Assembly (NCBI GenBank): GCA_024291935.2
Contig: CM044326.1
Location: forward strand, 33,851,948 to 33,915,947
Direction: 5' to 3'
From: Okapia johnstoni
Lineage: Eukaryota > Chordata > Mammalia > Artiodactyla > Giraffidae
DNA length: 64,000 nt
The position numbers and the translations under genes are program-made. Numbering within the stretch: position 1 is the stretch's first letter; each line of letters opens with the position of its first letter. This document shows positions 12,199-22,531 of this stretch, piece after piece. The notes under the pieces were generated by a model. That model did not search any database and had not been told where the DNA came from. It saw only the letters and a program-made list of their open reading frames with translations.

Positions 12199-12947
12199 GC
12201 TGCCTCCCACTCCTAATTGAGAAGCATGCCCCCCCACCCCCAACAGAGAAGCCTCCCTAATTGCCGCTTCACCTGTGCAGCTGGGCAGGGCCTCCCGCTG
12301 GGGCTGGAGCTCGTTACTGGGAGGAAGCTGATTTCCCCAGGTTAGGAGGATTCAGACTTGGGGGGTGAGATCTGCTGGTTTGGAGCCTTGATCATTCACA
12401 GCAGGCCTCATTCGCTCACGTGGGTTTTCTGTCAACAGCTTAGAAGGGATCCCTCATTATCTGGGCTCCTACCCCGCGGGGATTCCTGGCCCAAGGGGCA
12501 AGGGTGGCACCGACCCTCCACAGGCCCCCGCGGGCCTGAGAATCTGAAACCTGGAAGTCTGGGGCCGACTCCAGCAGGGTGCGCCCTCAGCCGGGCCGCA
12601 CCCACCCTGAAGGCCTGGCCCTGGTTTCTTTCTCCTTCTTCTGAGAGCTTTGTTGATGTGTCGCTTTTGTGCCATGAAGAAACTTCCCCAGTTGGAAGGG
12701 CACAGCTCAGTGATCTTCAGCACGTTTATAGAATTGTGCAGCCATCACTACAGTCTGGTTCTAGGTCATTCCATCCCCCTCCCCACCCACGTTGCCAGCA
12801 CCTCTTGGCAGTTAATCCCTGCTCCCACCTCAGCCCTCGGCATGCATTGACCTGCTATCTATATACTTGCTTTTTCTGCACACTCTGCCAGGATGGAACC
12901 ATACAATATGTACCCTTTTGTGTTTGGTTTCTGTTTGTGTGTGTGTG

Positions 12948-13157
12948 ATGTGCTTAGTCACTCAGTTGTGTCTGACTCTTTTCGACCTCAGGGACTGTAA
13001 CCCGCCAGGCTCCTCCATCCATGGGGATTCTCCAGACAAGAATACTGGATTGGGTTCCCATGCCCTCCTCCAGGGGATCTTCCCAATCCAGGGATCAAAA
13101 CCAGGTCTCCCACATTGCAGGTGGATTCTTTATCATCTAAGCCACCAGGGAAGCCCC
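12948..13157 (-). repeat. Bov-A SINE inserted in an L1 fragment
   Basis: The reverse-oriented copy ends gccaccagggaagcccc. Antisense L1-like 3' sequence lies before it (about 12650-12940) and after it (13160-13345), so it looks like an insertion into an older L1. Confidence 0.85.
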
Positions 13158-13354
13158 AAGTTGTTTAGGGATTCCTTCTAAGATTTCCTTCTTTAAGTTG
13201 TGTTTTATTGTGATAAGATCTATGCTCCTAGTGCAACTTTAAGTGCGCAGCACATTCTAGTTGGCCATTGGAGTGTTTGATTTCTTTTACGTAGCATCAT
13301 ATTTTTGAGGTTCCTCCTTGCTGTGGCATGTATCAGACTTTGTTCCTTTTTCAT

Positions 13355-13688
13355 TTTTTAAAATTAAATAATATTTATCTTTGGCTGTGCTGGGTCTTCG
13401 TTGCCGCAAGGCCCTTTTTCTCTACTTGTGGACAGCGGGCTTCTCCTTGCGGTGGCTTTTCTTATCGCCGAGCTCTAGGAGCACCGGCTCTAGGGGTGAC
13501 GGCTTCAGGAGACGCTGCAAGTGGGCTCAGTAGTTGTGACTCCTGGGCTCTGGAGCACAGGCGTAATAACTGAGGTGCTCCGGATTAGTTACTCTGCAGC
13601 ATGTGGGATCTTCCGGGATCACGGATTGAAGTCCTGTCTCCTGCGTTGGCAGGTGGATTCTTCACCACTGAGCCACCAGGAAAGCCCA
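13355..13688 (-). repeat. Long tRNA-derived cetartiodactyl SINE (CHR/Bov-tA type)
   Basis: A longer than usual reverse copy of about 330 bp. It has ggctgtgctgggtcttcgtt near the tail, gcagcatgtgggatcttccg in the middle and cactgagccaccaggaaagc at the head. The extra internal segment distinguishes it from the ~150-bp Bov-tA copies. Confidence 0.75.
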
Positions 13689-14015
13689 GAGTTTGTTCCT
13701 TTTTATTGGTGAATAATTTCCTGTTAGTGGACAGACCACAATTTATTAATCTATTCACCAGTTAATGGCATGTGGACATATGCTCCCATCTTTGGACTGT
13801 GGTGAACAATGCTACTGTGAATGTACGAGTCTTTGTGAGAACATATATTTTCATTTCTCTTGGATGTATACCTGGGAGTGAAATTGCTGGGTCATACAAA
13901 AACTGCCACAGGTTTCCAAAGTGGCTGCACCCCACTCCCAATGTATAAGAGTTCCAGCTACTCCCACTTCCTTGTCAACAGTTGACATGGTGCATCTTTT
14001 TCATTTTCTTGATTT
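13689..14015 (-). repeat. L1 3'-end fragment, antisense
   Basis: Typical antisense L1 phrases are present: gtgaacaatgctactgtgaa, gtatacctgggagtgaaatt, gctgggtcatacaaaaactg. The sequence is probably continuous with the L1-like stretch on the other side of the two SINEs to the left. Confidence 0.75.
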
Positions 14016-14940
14016 CAAGCTGGAATCAAGATTGTCAGGAGGAATATCAACAACCTCAGATATGCAGACGATACCACCCTAATGGCAGAAAGGGAAGAGG
14101 AACTAAAGCAGCTCTTGATGAGGGTGACAGAGTGATGAGTGATAGTGGCTCAGTCGTGTCTGACTCTGTGACCCGCTGGACTATAGTCTGCCAGGCTCCT
14201 CTGGCCATGGAATTCTCCAGGCAAGAATACTGGCATAGGTTGCCATGTCCTTCTCCAAGGAAGGGTGAAAGAAGAGACTGAAAAAGTTGGCTTAAAGCTC
14301 AACATTCAAAAAACTAAGGTCAAATGGCATCTGTTCCCGTCACTTCATGGCCAATAGACGGGGAAAAATGGAAACAGGACAGATTTCATTTTCTTGGGCT
14401 CCAAAATCATTGTGGATGGTGACTGCAGCCATGAAATTAAAAGATGTTTGCTGCTTGGAAGAAAAGTTATGACAAATCTAAACAGCATATTAAAAAGCAG
14501 AGACATCACTTTGCCGACAGTCTAGTCAAAGTTGGTTTTTCCAGTAGTCAGACCTGGACCATAAGGAAGGCTGAGTGCCGAAGAACTGATGCTTTCGAAC
14601 TGTAGTGCTGAAGAAGATTCTTGAGAGTCCCCTGGACAGCAATCGTAAAGGAAATCAATCCTGAATATTCACTAGAAGGACTGATGCTGAAGCTGAAACA
14701 CCAATACTTTGGCCACCTGATGTGAAGAGCCAACTCATTGGAAAAGACCCTGATGCTGGGAAAGATTGAGGGCAGGAGGAGAAGGAGACGACGGAGGATG
14801 AGATGGTTGGATGGCATCACTGACTCAATGGACATGAGTTTCAGCAAGCTTCAGGAGATGGTGATGGACAGGGAAGCCTGGCATGCTGCAGTCCATGGGG
14901 TCGCAGAGAGTCGGACACGACTGAGAGACTGAACAACAAC
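14016..14940 (+). repeat. BovB LINE fragment split by a SINE
   Basis: BovB reverse-transcriptase sequence in + sense starts at the segment encoding the NNLRYADDT motif and runs to the element's 3' end with gactgagagactgaacaaca. A Bov-A fragment at 14133-14261 interrupts it. Several frameshifts and stops break the reading frame, so no protein is expected. Confidence 0.93.
14133..14261 (-). repeat. Bov-A SINE fragment inside BovB
   Basis: Reverse-oriented Bov-A body (ggctcagtcgtgtctgactc to ccatgtccttctccaagg). The flanks agggtgacag (14121-14130) and agggtgaaag (14262-14271) look like a target-site duplication with one mismatch. Confidence 0.85.
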
Positions 14941-15167
14941 AATGAACAACAGCCACCAATTTATCAAAATCTTTTTATTTGTTTTATAGGAAAAAAAGCT
15001 AAAACATCTTTATCTAACCCAAGATCGTGAAGATGATCTCCCAAGCTCATTCTTGGATTTATTTTCTTACCCTTCGCCCCCCACTTCCAAGACCTGACAG
15101 TTCCACCTCCTCAGTTTTTTCTCCTCGCACTCAGCCACTTCCTTTTGTTCCGTTTCAGTGGTGACTT

Positions 15168-15288
15168 TAATTTTTTTTTTATCTTTTGGCTGTACTTCGT
15201 GGCTTGTGGGATCAGTTCCCTGATCAGATATCAAACCCCTCTGCACTGGAAGCGTGGATCATAACGACTGAACTGCTAGGGAAGTTCC
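15168..15288 (-). repeat. Bov-tA SINE
   Basis: Reverse copy with a T-rich tail, cttcgtggcttgtgggatca, and gaactgctagggaagttcc at its head. Confidence 0.82.
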
Positions 15289-15324
15289 AGCAGTGACTTT
15301 TTTTTTAACCCCAAATCAAATCAC

Positions 15325-15425
15325 ACTCCACAAGGGCAGGGGTGCTTCTCTGTTTTGATTACCAATGAGTCCCAAGTGCCTGGAACAGTGCCTGGCATAC
15401 AGGAGCTGCTAAGTAGCTAACACCG
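15325..15425 (+). repeat. L2 LINE 3'-end remnant
   Basis: The order cacaagggcaggggtgcttc, aagtgcctggaacagtgcct, ggcatacaggagctgctaag follows the L2 3' end. Confidence 0.65.
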
Positions 15426-15546
15426 AGCAGCTATGGTGGAGGCGCGAGCACTGAGTTGGGCTGGGTCGTATTATTCCTTGGGAGACTCTGCGCTGCACTT
15501 GGAGAAAACGCCAACCTCAGTGTCCAGGCCTTCAAGACTCAACAGA

Positions 15547-15768
15547 GGCTTCCCAGGTGAATCGTAGTAAAGAATCTGCTTGCCAATGCAAGAGAGGTAG
15601 GAGACTTGGGTTAAATCCCTGGGTCGGAAAGATCCCCTGGAGAAGGAAATGGAACCCACTCCAGTATTCTTGCCTGGAGAATCCCATGGACAGAGGAACC
15701 TGGCGGGCTACAGTCCAGGGGGTCGCAAAGAGTTGGACACGACTGAGAGACTGAGCACAGCATAGCAC
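15547..15768 (+). repeat. Bov-A SINE, full length
   Basis: Starts aggcttcccaggtgaatcgt, carries the usual tcccctggagaaggaaatgg in the middle and ends agttggacacgactgagaga. Confidence 0.92.
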
Positions 15769-15839
15769 ACAGGAGACTCAGCACGATTTGACCCTGCTCA
15801 CCCTGCCCCCTCATCCACCTCTCTCCTGCCACCCTCACC

Positions 15840-16085
15840 TGCCCGCTAATCCTCAAACGTGTCAAGCCCATTCCCATCTCAGGGCCGGTGCTTTAGCCTG
15901 TGATTCATTTTCCCTGCACTCCCCAGGCCTGGCTCCTTTTGTTGGTCTGAACTCAGCCTAAATGTCACCTCTTCTGAGAAGCCTTCCCTACCACCTTATC
16001 TAAAGGAGCTGCCCCACCCCCACATCCGGTCACCCTATTACATCATTCTATTATCATTGTCTGCAGAGCACGAATCTCCAGATGT
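15840..16085 (+). repeat. L2 LINE remnant
   Basis: The stretch ctgaactcagcctaaatgtc, acctcttctgagaagccttc, cctaccacc matches the well-known L2 ORF2 3' region in + sense. Confidence 0.7.
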
Positions 16086-16555
16086 TTTCCCAGTTTGTAT
16101 CGTTACTCACTGCATGGTTATCCTGCAGCCTCCATGGGCCCCAGGATGGAGTGGGGTGGAGGTGGGATGGGGTTGAGGGTGGAGAACAGAGCTCCCAGCC
16201 CTCTATAGCCAAGCCCTTCCTCCTTCAGGAGGCCTCCTTTGTTATTCTGACCCCTGAAGCTCTCCTGTCTCTTGTCTGTCTGCCTTCCTTTCCCACTTCA
16301 GTAAGCTGTAAAGTTGGTGGCCCACAATGGCTCATGCTTCCTGGTATTCATGTCCTGGGGAAGTCGCATTCCACACTGACGCTGGCCTTGGTCATGTCAT
16401 TTATTCTGGCCAATGAAATACTAGCAAGTGTGATGGAAGTAGAGGTTTGATGAGCTCTTGCATACTGAAGCTTGTCTCAGTGGAACGTAGCTGCTGTGGT
16501 GTGAAGAAGCCCAAGTTAGCCCTGTGTAGAGGCCAAGTAGAGGAGGACAAAGCAC

Positions 16556-16850
16556 AGCCATCCCTTGTATCCGCAGGGACTGGTGCCAGGACCTCTGCAA
16601 ATACCAGTATCCGAGGGTGCTCAAGTCCCTGGTACACGATGGCATAGGGGGATTCCTGGCGGGCCAGTGGTTAGAACTCGGGGCTTTCACTGCCTGAGCC
16701 CAGGTTCAGTCTCTGGTCAGGAAACTAAGACTCCACGCCACGTGCTGAAGCAAAAAATCAATAAGTGACACAGTATTTGCATATAACCTATGCAATATCC
16801 TTCTGTATATCATATTATTTAAAAACATTTATTTATTTGACTGCCAAGTT
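16556..16850 (+). mobile_element. Tigger-family DNA transposon remnant
   Basis: The sequence gggactggtgccaggacctc, ctcaagtccctggtacacga, then cacagtatttgcatataacc and tatgcaatatccttctgtat follows Tigger-type non-autonomous elements. A Bov-tA at 16646-16768 splits it. No transposase coding sequence remains. Confidence 0.7.
16646..16768 (+). repeat. Bov-tA SINE nested in the Tigger remnant
   Basis: Bov-tA in + sense (attcctggcgggccagtggt to ctccacgccacgtgctgaag). It interrupts the Tigger phrase that should run from atggcatag directly to tatttgcata. Confidence 0.85.
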
Positions 16851-17067
16851 GACAGTTAACATCAACTGCAGCTGTGTGGGTAAAGCCACCTTGGACATTT
16901 CACCCCCTTTGAGACCCCAGCTAACTGCATCTGTATAAATGATCTCAGCAAGCAAAATATAAAGAAGAACTGTCCAGTCAACTCCGAGGATGGTGAGAAA
17001 TAAGCAATCATTGTTTCAAGCCACTGATGTGGGGTTGTTTGTTACACAGCAGTAGATGACTGATACG

Positions 17068-17870
17068 CCTGTGGAAGTCTCTTTGGTCTCTCAAGGTTTA
17101 TTGGCAAACTAACTGCAGCTCACCCACCCGTCTAGCACTCCTTCCCCCTTTCCTGTTCACTGCTCTTGGAGTTGGTCTGTTTGCCCATTCCTCCCTATCC
17201 TTGGAGAGAAGTCCCTCCCAGGCCTTACTGATCTATCTCCTCACAGCCCAGTTCCATGCTCCCTCCACCGCGGTCATCAGGAAAGCTCAGGCCCTTAGTG
17301 CCACCTGGCAAGGCCCTCCCTGCCTCTGCAGGGCCTCAGCTCCCCATTGGAGAAGGGGTGACAGAGTGAGAAGCGGTCCCCGGGGGTCCCTGAGCCTCCC
17401 ATCCAGACTGCAGTAGACCCTCAGTGGGCTCTGCCAGGCATGTGCTGCTGTCCATTGCCCCCTGGAGAGGGAGCAGAAGACAGGCTTGGGACGTGGTGCC
17501 ATGGGAGTGGGTGGCACAGCAGTGGGTCACGACTGACCGTTGTTTGCCGCCAGCCAACCTCCCAGGCAGGCACCTTGTGGCCCGCTTCTCGGGACACTCT
17601 GGTCTCAGTGCCAGCATTCTGTAAAATGGGCCCGAGGTAGGATGAACTCTGCCCTGGAGAGGGCAGTTAGACCGCTTGCCCAGGCAGGCTCAGCTGGGTG
17701 GACTGCATTCCGGGCGAGGCAACAGCTGGCGGGAAGTTCTGTTCCCTGGGGGAGAGGAGGCCTTTGCTGAGAGCTGGGGCGGGGCGGGGCACGGGGGCCT
17801 CTGTTGGGCCAGAGGCCTTGCTGCCCTCCCCACCCTGCGCCCTGCTGGGGTCCGAGGCCTCCTGAGAGGG
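17068..17870. other. Intergenic stretch left of the orphan CpG island
   Basis: I recognise no repeat of a named family and no exon. G+C content rises steadily towards 17870. Confidence 0.4.
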
Positions 17871-17874
17871 GGGC

Positions 17875-18420
17875 ACCCCAGTAGGGGAGGTGCCTGGACG
17901 GGGTAACGCAGGGAGGGGCCCCACTTCGCCCCCCGCCACGTCCCCCGGATTTCGCAGTGGCCTTTCGGGGCAGTGGCCCCGCGCACTAGGAAAGAGGGGG
18001 TGCCGCTCAACCTGGGGGACCGCGCGCGCGGAAGGAAAGCGGGGTTCGCAGGCCCCGAGTGGCCACAAGGCGTAAGACTGGCACGATTGTCACGTCAGAG
18101 ACGGACCCAGAATGGGAAGGGTCGGTGGCGGCCGCACGGCGAGCGGGGGTGTGTGTGGGGGTCTGTTCGTGGACCCCGGCGCGGGGCAAGGGCGCTCAGA
18201 CGAGCCCCGTCCTCCGGTGACCGAGGCGCCCGGCTCCCCGGCGGGGCCCGGGGACGGCCCGCGGGCTGCGCTGACGCGCGGGGCCGCCAGGTGGCGGTGT
18301 CGGCCCGCGCCGGGCGGTGGGACCGGACGCCGCGTCCCGGACTGAGCGGACTGGGAAACTGAGTCAGGGCGTCGCCCCCGGCCCCTCCGCCGCCTCCCTG
18401 TGGCCGCACGCGGGATCCGA
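17875..18420. promoter_or_regulatory. CpG island, orphan (no gene assigned)
   Basis: High G+C with dense CpG dinucleotides, including gaccgcgcgcgcggaaggaa at about 18020 and repeated cgcg blocks to 18400. It holds a near-consensus CTCF motif at 18284-18297. No protein-coding exon is visible. It could be the promoter of a non-coding transcript or a distal regulatory element between ANKRD9 and the next gene to the left, which in human is RCOR1. Confidence 0.6.
18284..18297 (+). promoter_or_regulatory. Candidate CTCF site
   Basis: ccgccaggtggcgg matches the CTCF core CCASYAGRKGGCRS at all positions except the third (G for A). This is an inference from sequence only. Confidence 0.45.
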
Positions 18421-19423
18421 TCAGGGGAGCCTCTCCCCAAGCCCTGGGCCTGATGAGTCCTGTAAACCTGGTTGACGCTCATGCCCCCACGCCCATTGGC
18501 TCCGCCTGCCCGCACCCGTTTCCCCTGGTGTCCCCCGAGAAAGGGATAGTGAGGACGCGGGCATCCAGACCCCGACCGTCTGGGGTCTTGGGAAAGCGGA
18601 GGCTCATGTGCGCGGCTGGCTGAGCTGAATGGCCAGGGCCAGGCCTCAGTTCCCCCTGCTGACTCACTTCACTGCAGACCACAACTATTTACCCAAGGCG
18701 TGGAAAACAAAGCCAGGGGTGCCACGAAGTGGGAGGCTGCCCACGGCGCGGCCACCTGGGGTGCTGCCCCCACCCCCACCCCCGCCCCGAGCGGCTGAGG
18801 CCTGGCGGGAGCCCTTCCGGATGTTCAGCTGGCCTCAGGGGGCAGCATGGGCTTAAGGGCAGAGCCAGGCTGGAATCCAGCCCCTCTGTGCTGGGAGGCT
18901 CCCAGAGACAGCAAGCCCACCTTCCCTCTGCGTCCTGCTCCTGCCAGCTGGCCTCCCCCAGGAGGAGCCAGGTCAGACTTCTGTGGGCTCCTGCCAGCCT
19001 GGGTCCCCTCGTGCCCAGGGCTCCCTGGTGTCCGGGACCCTGGTGCAGCAGGGGTGAATCATGTACTTCTGGTCCCAGCCCTCCAGGGGCCAGCCCGCTC
19101 TCCCATGGGGTGACTGGGCCTTGCTGGCTCCCACCCAGCCTGCTCCCTCACTTCCTAGCCCGCCTCAGCCCCACCCTGATCAACTCCTTCTGCACTTAGT
19201 CACCCGCATTTATGGGGCACCTACTACTCTCCCCCGGGACAGGCAGGCCCCACCCTATGAGCCGACAGAGGAGAAACCCCTAAGACTACAGGACGCCATA
19301 GGTGATACGGCCAGCTGGGCGGGGCCCGCTCCTTTAGCCAGGTGACACCTGAAGGGAGTCCCTTTGGACTTCTGGGGCCTGAAGGCCAAGGTTCTCCTGG
19401 AATGTGAAGGGGTTCGGCCTTGA
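18421..19423. other. Intergenic stretch right of the orphan CpG island
   Basis: GC-rich and CpG-poorer than the island. I see no named repeat and no coding exon. Overlapping open frames across 18729-19345 lack family similarity. Confidence 0.4.
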
Positions 19424-19566
19424 GGACTGAGATGGTTGGGCGGCATCCCTGACTCAGTGGACACAAGTCTGAGCAAACTCCGGGAGATGGCGAAGAACAG
19501 GGAAGCCTGGCGTGCTGCAGCCTGTGGGGTCGCAAAGAGTCAGACACGACTGAGCGACTGAACAGC
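19424..19566 (+). repeat. BovB LINE, extreme 3' fragment
   Basis: ctgagatggttgggcggcat through cagacacgactgagcgactg is the last ~140 bp of BovB in + sense. Confidence 0.9.
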
Positions 19567-20430
19567 TGGCCTTGAGGCAGAGCAGGGGTTTTCCAGGCAG
19601 GTGGGCGGCACCTTTGAGCAGGGAGGGCTCCCAGCAGAAGGGCTGAGTGACTTGTTTTGACAGGGTCCCCTCAGGCGGAAGGAGGCTGAGGCTGAAGCTG
19701 CAGCCTGGGCGGTCCAGGGCAGCCTGGCCCTGGGAGGGGGTCCGAGTGGCGAGGAGCGGGCAGGGTGTTTGCACAGAGTCCTGGGGGTGATGTGATGGGT
19801 GCTGCTGACTCCTCTTCATCGCAGGTGGCCTCCTCCTCCAGGAAGCCTCTCCCGCCCACTCACCTCTGGTCCTCAACAACAGGCTTCAGGGACTTGTCAG
19901 TTGAATGACCCAGTTAAGCTGCTTAGAAGGTCTGGCTGACCATCCAAGTCCCCTGGCCAGGGATGAAGGGGCTCCCCACCATCCCTACCTGTATCCGGGG
20001 CCCCAGCCGTCCTGTGAGTGGCAGAGACTTCTGGCAGAACTTGTGTCGGCTTTCACCAAGGCTTGGGAATTCGCGAAAGCAGAGCCTTCCCTTCCCAGAC
20101 TGGGATGAGGCCTCTCTGGTCCGACTCTGTGGGCAGGGCCCTGTCTCTTCTCTGAGCTCGGTTCCCTACCTGGAAAGTGGGCTGACGGCGCAGGCTGACG
20201 GCGCAGCCTTCCTCACGGGGCAGATCCATGAGACAGCATTTCGCCCACAGGACCTGCCCCTTTAACAACTTGCCTTAATTGCACAAATAGTATTTGAATA
20301 TGTGAATGACTCAAACCACAGAGAAGGTGCAGGGAATCAAGAGTCCCTTCCTCCTCCTCCCTGACCTTCTCTCCAGGAGGCCCCGCAATCCACAGATCAT
20401 TGTGTGGCTTCCAGTATTTTTCAAACATTA
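19567..20430. other. Intergenic stretch, possible MIR
   Basis: A MIR-like phrase lies at about 20125-20200 (gggccctgtctcttctctga, gttccctacctggaaagtgg). Nothing else is recognised. Confidence 0.4.
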
Positions 20431-20565
20431 TGAGGGACTTTCCTGGGGGTCCAGCGGTTAAGACTCTGTGTTCCCAGTGCCAGGGACATTTGATCCCTGG
20501 TGAGGGAACGAAGATCCTGCTTGCCACAGAGTGTGACCAAAACCCAAAACATATATATATGCTTT
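20431..20565 (+). repeat. Bov-tA SINE
   Basis: gactttcctgggggtccagc to gatcctgcttgccacagagt, ending in an acatatatatatg tail. Confidence 0.87.
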
Positions 20566-20818
20566 TTCTTTTAACATTTTTATGCTGAAATGTTGAAAAT
20601 TAATCCTAGGAACTCAGTTATTGAGGGCAGCTCCGTGCCCCACACAGCGGAGTCCTGCAAGAATGCCGTGACTTCTCAAGGACAGCTCTCTGATCCCCGC
20701 TGACAGATGGGGAGACTCGGGTTCTTGACTGGAGGCTGTGGCTGCTTGATATTAATACCTGGGATGAGCATGAGTCATGGGGCAGCTGTAGATTTCCATC
20801 CTGAACTGGAGCCAGGCA

Positions 20819-20940
20819 GGAACCTCCCTGGCGGTTCGGTGGTTAGGACTCTGCCCTTCCACTGTAGAGGACACAGATTGAATCCCTGACCAGGGAACCA
20901 GAGCCTGCAAGCGGCGGAGGGAAAAAAATTTAAACAAGGA
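20819..20940 (+). repeat. Bov-tA SINE
   Basis: aacctccctggcggttcggt to ctgcaagcggcggagggaaa, with an A-rich tail. It is followed directly by a BovB fragment in the opposite orientation. Confidence 0.87.
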
Positions 20941-20944
20941 CCTG

Positions 20945-21433
20945 TTGAGACTGTTGCTCAGTTGTGTCCGATTCTTTGTGACCCCATGGACTGCAGCACA
21001 TCAGGCTTCCCTGTCCTTCGCCGTCTCCCAGAGCTCGCTCAAACTCATGTCCATCAGTCGGTGATGCCATCCAGCCATCTCATCCTCTGTCGTCTCCTTC
21101 TCCTCCCGCCTTCAATCTTTCCCAGCATCAGGCGCTTTTCCAATGAGCTGGCTCTTCCCATCAGGTGGCCACAGTATTGGAGTTTCAGCTTCAGCATCAG
21201 TCACTTCCAATGAATATCCAGGACTGATCTTCTTTAGGAGGGACTGGTTGGATCTCCTTGCAGTCCACAGGACTCCCGAGTCTTCTCCAACACCACAGTT
21301 CAAAAGCATCGATTCTTCTGTGCTCAGCCTTCTTTATAGTCCAACTCTCACATCCGTACATGACTACTGGAAAAACCATAGCTTTGACTACATGGACCTT
21401 TGTCAGCAAAGTGATGGCTCTGCTTTTTAATAC
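20945..21433 (-). repeat. BovB LINE fragment
   Basis: About 490 bp of reverse-oriented BovB 3' sequence. It encodes on the - strand the segment with YGCESWTIKKAEHRR and the downstream 3' part, with frame breaks. It stops at tctgctttttaata, a common 5' truncation region. Confidence 0.93.
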
Positions 21434-22024
21434 AAGGGAGACACTATTACAATTGCGCTGAGATGACAGGGACTGTCCTGAACAAATACTCTGAGTCAGG
21501 GCTTTTTCAAGTGACAGAGCCCCGTCTCCAATTGGCCTAATCCTAAAACTAGATTATTTAAATATTAAATAAAATACTAAATAAGAGATTTATATTTTAA
21601 TATAAATATTAGATAAAATATTTATTGAAGTAAATAGTAAATTAAAAAATAAAAATCCAGCTGGCTCACTTAATGAGAGAGCCAGAGTCCTCAGGCATGG
21701 CTGTCTCCAGGGATGCCCCATGGACCCAGAGATGCTATCAGCAGCGTCTCACAGCGGTGGGGGACGTGGAGGGGTGTGAGGCAGAGGTGCCCTAGGCTGC
21801 AGGCCTACACAAGGTTTTCTCTGAGAGCCAGCAGGGCCCCGGGGGTGGGGGAGGATGCAAACCTTCTAGCTGGGAAAAGACATCGCGATTATTTTGTGCT
21901 CCCCTTTGGATGGTCACCTAGGACATTTTCAGTTTTTTCTTATTAAAAACACAGCAGTATCGTATTTTCATAACTTAAAAAAATAAAGAGAAAACCCCAC
22001 AGCAGTGATTGTATATTTGGTAGT
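21434..22024. other. Intergenic stretch with an AT-rich block
   Basis: Positions 21540-21660 are strongly AT-rich (repeated attaaataaaatac-like words). The remainder is unassigned. Confidence 0.45.
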
Positions 22025-22290
22025 TAACCCGAATTGTCCTCACTTTACTGCACTTCACTCCCAGTGCTTCACAGATTCTACATTTCTCTCAGACTACCCT
22101 ACGCTGGGCAAGTCTACTGGCGCAATTTTCCCAACTGCACTTCCTCCCTTTGTGTCTCTATATCACATTCTGGTAATTCTCACAATATTTCCAAATTTCT
22201 CATTCATATTTGTTCTGATTTCTGTCATCAGTTATGTTCCCACTACAACTCACTGAAGCCAAGATAATACTTGGCATTTTTAGCAATGAA

Positions 22291-22481
22291 GTATTTTTTT
22301 AAATAAATTGATTTATTTCTTTGACGGTATCAGGTCTTAATTGCAGCACGAGGGATCTTCAGTTGCGCCAAGCAAACTCTTAGTTGCAGCATGTGGGATC
22401 TATTTCCCCTACCAGGGATCGAACCCCAGCCCCCTACCTCGGGAGCACAGAGTCTCAGCCATTAGACCACCAGGGAAGCCC
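22291..22481 (-). repeat. Bov-tA SINE nested in Tigger
   Basis: Reverse copy with a long middle region (gcagcacgagggatcttcag, gcagcatgtgggatctattt) and head gaccaccagggaagcccc. It interrupts the Tigger sequence. Confidence 0.88.
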
Positions 22482-22531
22482 CACAATAAAGTAGTTTTTA
22501 ATTAAGGTATGTTCCTTATTTTTTTTTTTAA

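Larger units (their letters stand above)
10961..12944. other. Intergenic stretch with tandem and homopolymer tracts
   Basis: This stretch holds a 20-bp tandem repeat (11721-11780), a 17-base poly-C (12182-12198), and, from about 12650, an L1-like antisense 3' fragment (tttatagaattgtgcagcca, tcactacagtctggttctag). No gene is recognised. Confidence 0.5.
16310..17067 (+). repeat. MLT1-type MaLR LTR, carrying nested insertions
   Basis: The 3' part (tgtttcaagccactgatgtg, ggttgtttgttacacagcag, tagatgactgatac) is typical of MLT1-class LTRs. Upstream, ttctggccaatgaaatacta and agccaccttggacatttca fit the same LTR family. A Tigger-like DNA transposon interrupts it. The 5' boundary is approximate. No internal retroviral coding region is visible. 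Confidence 0.65.
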
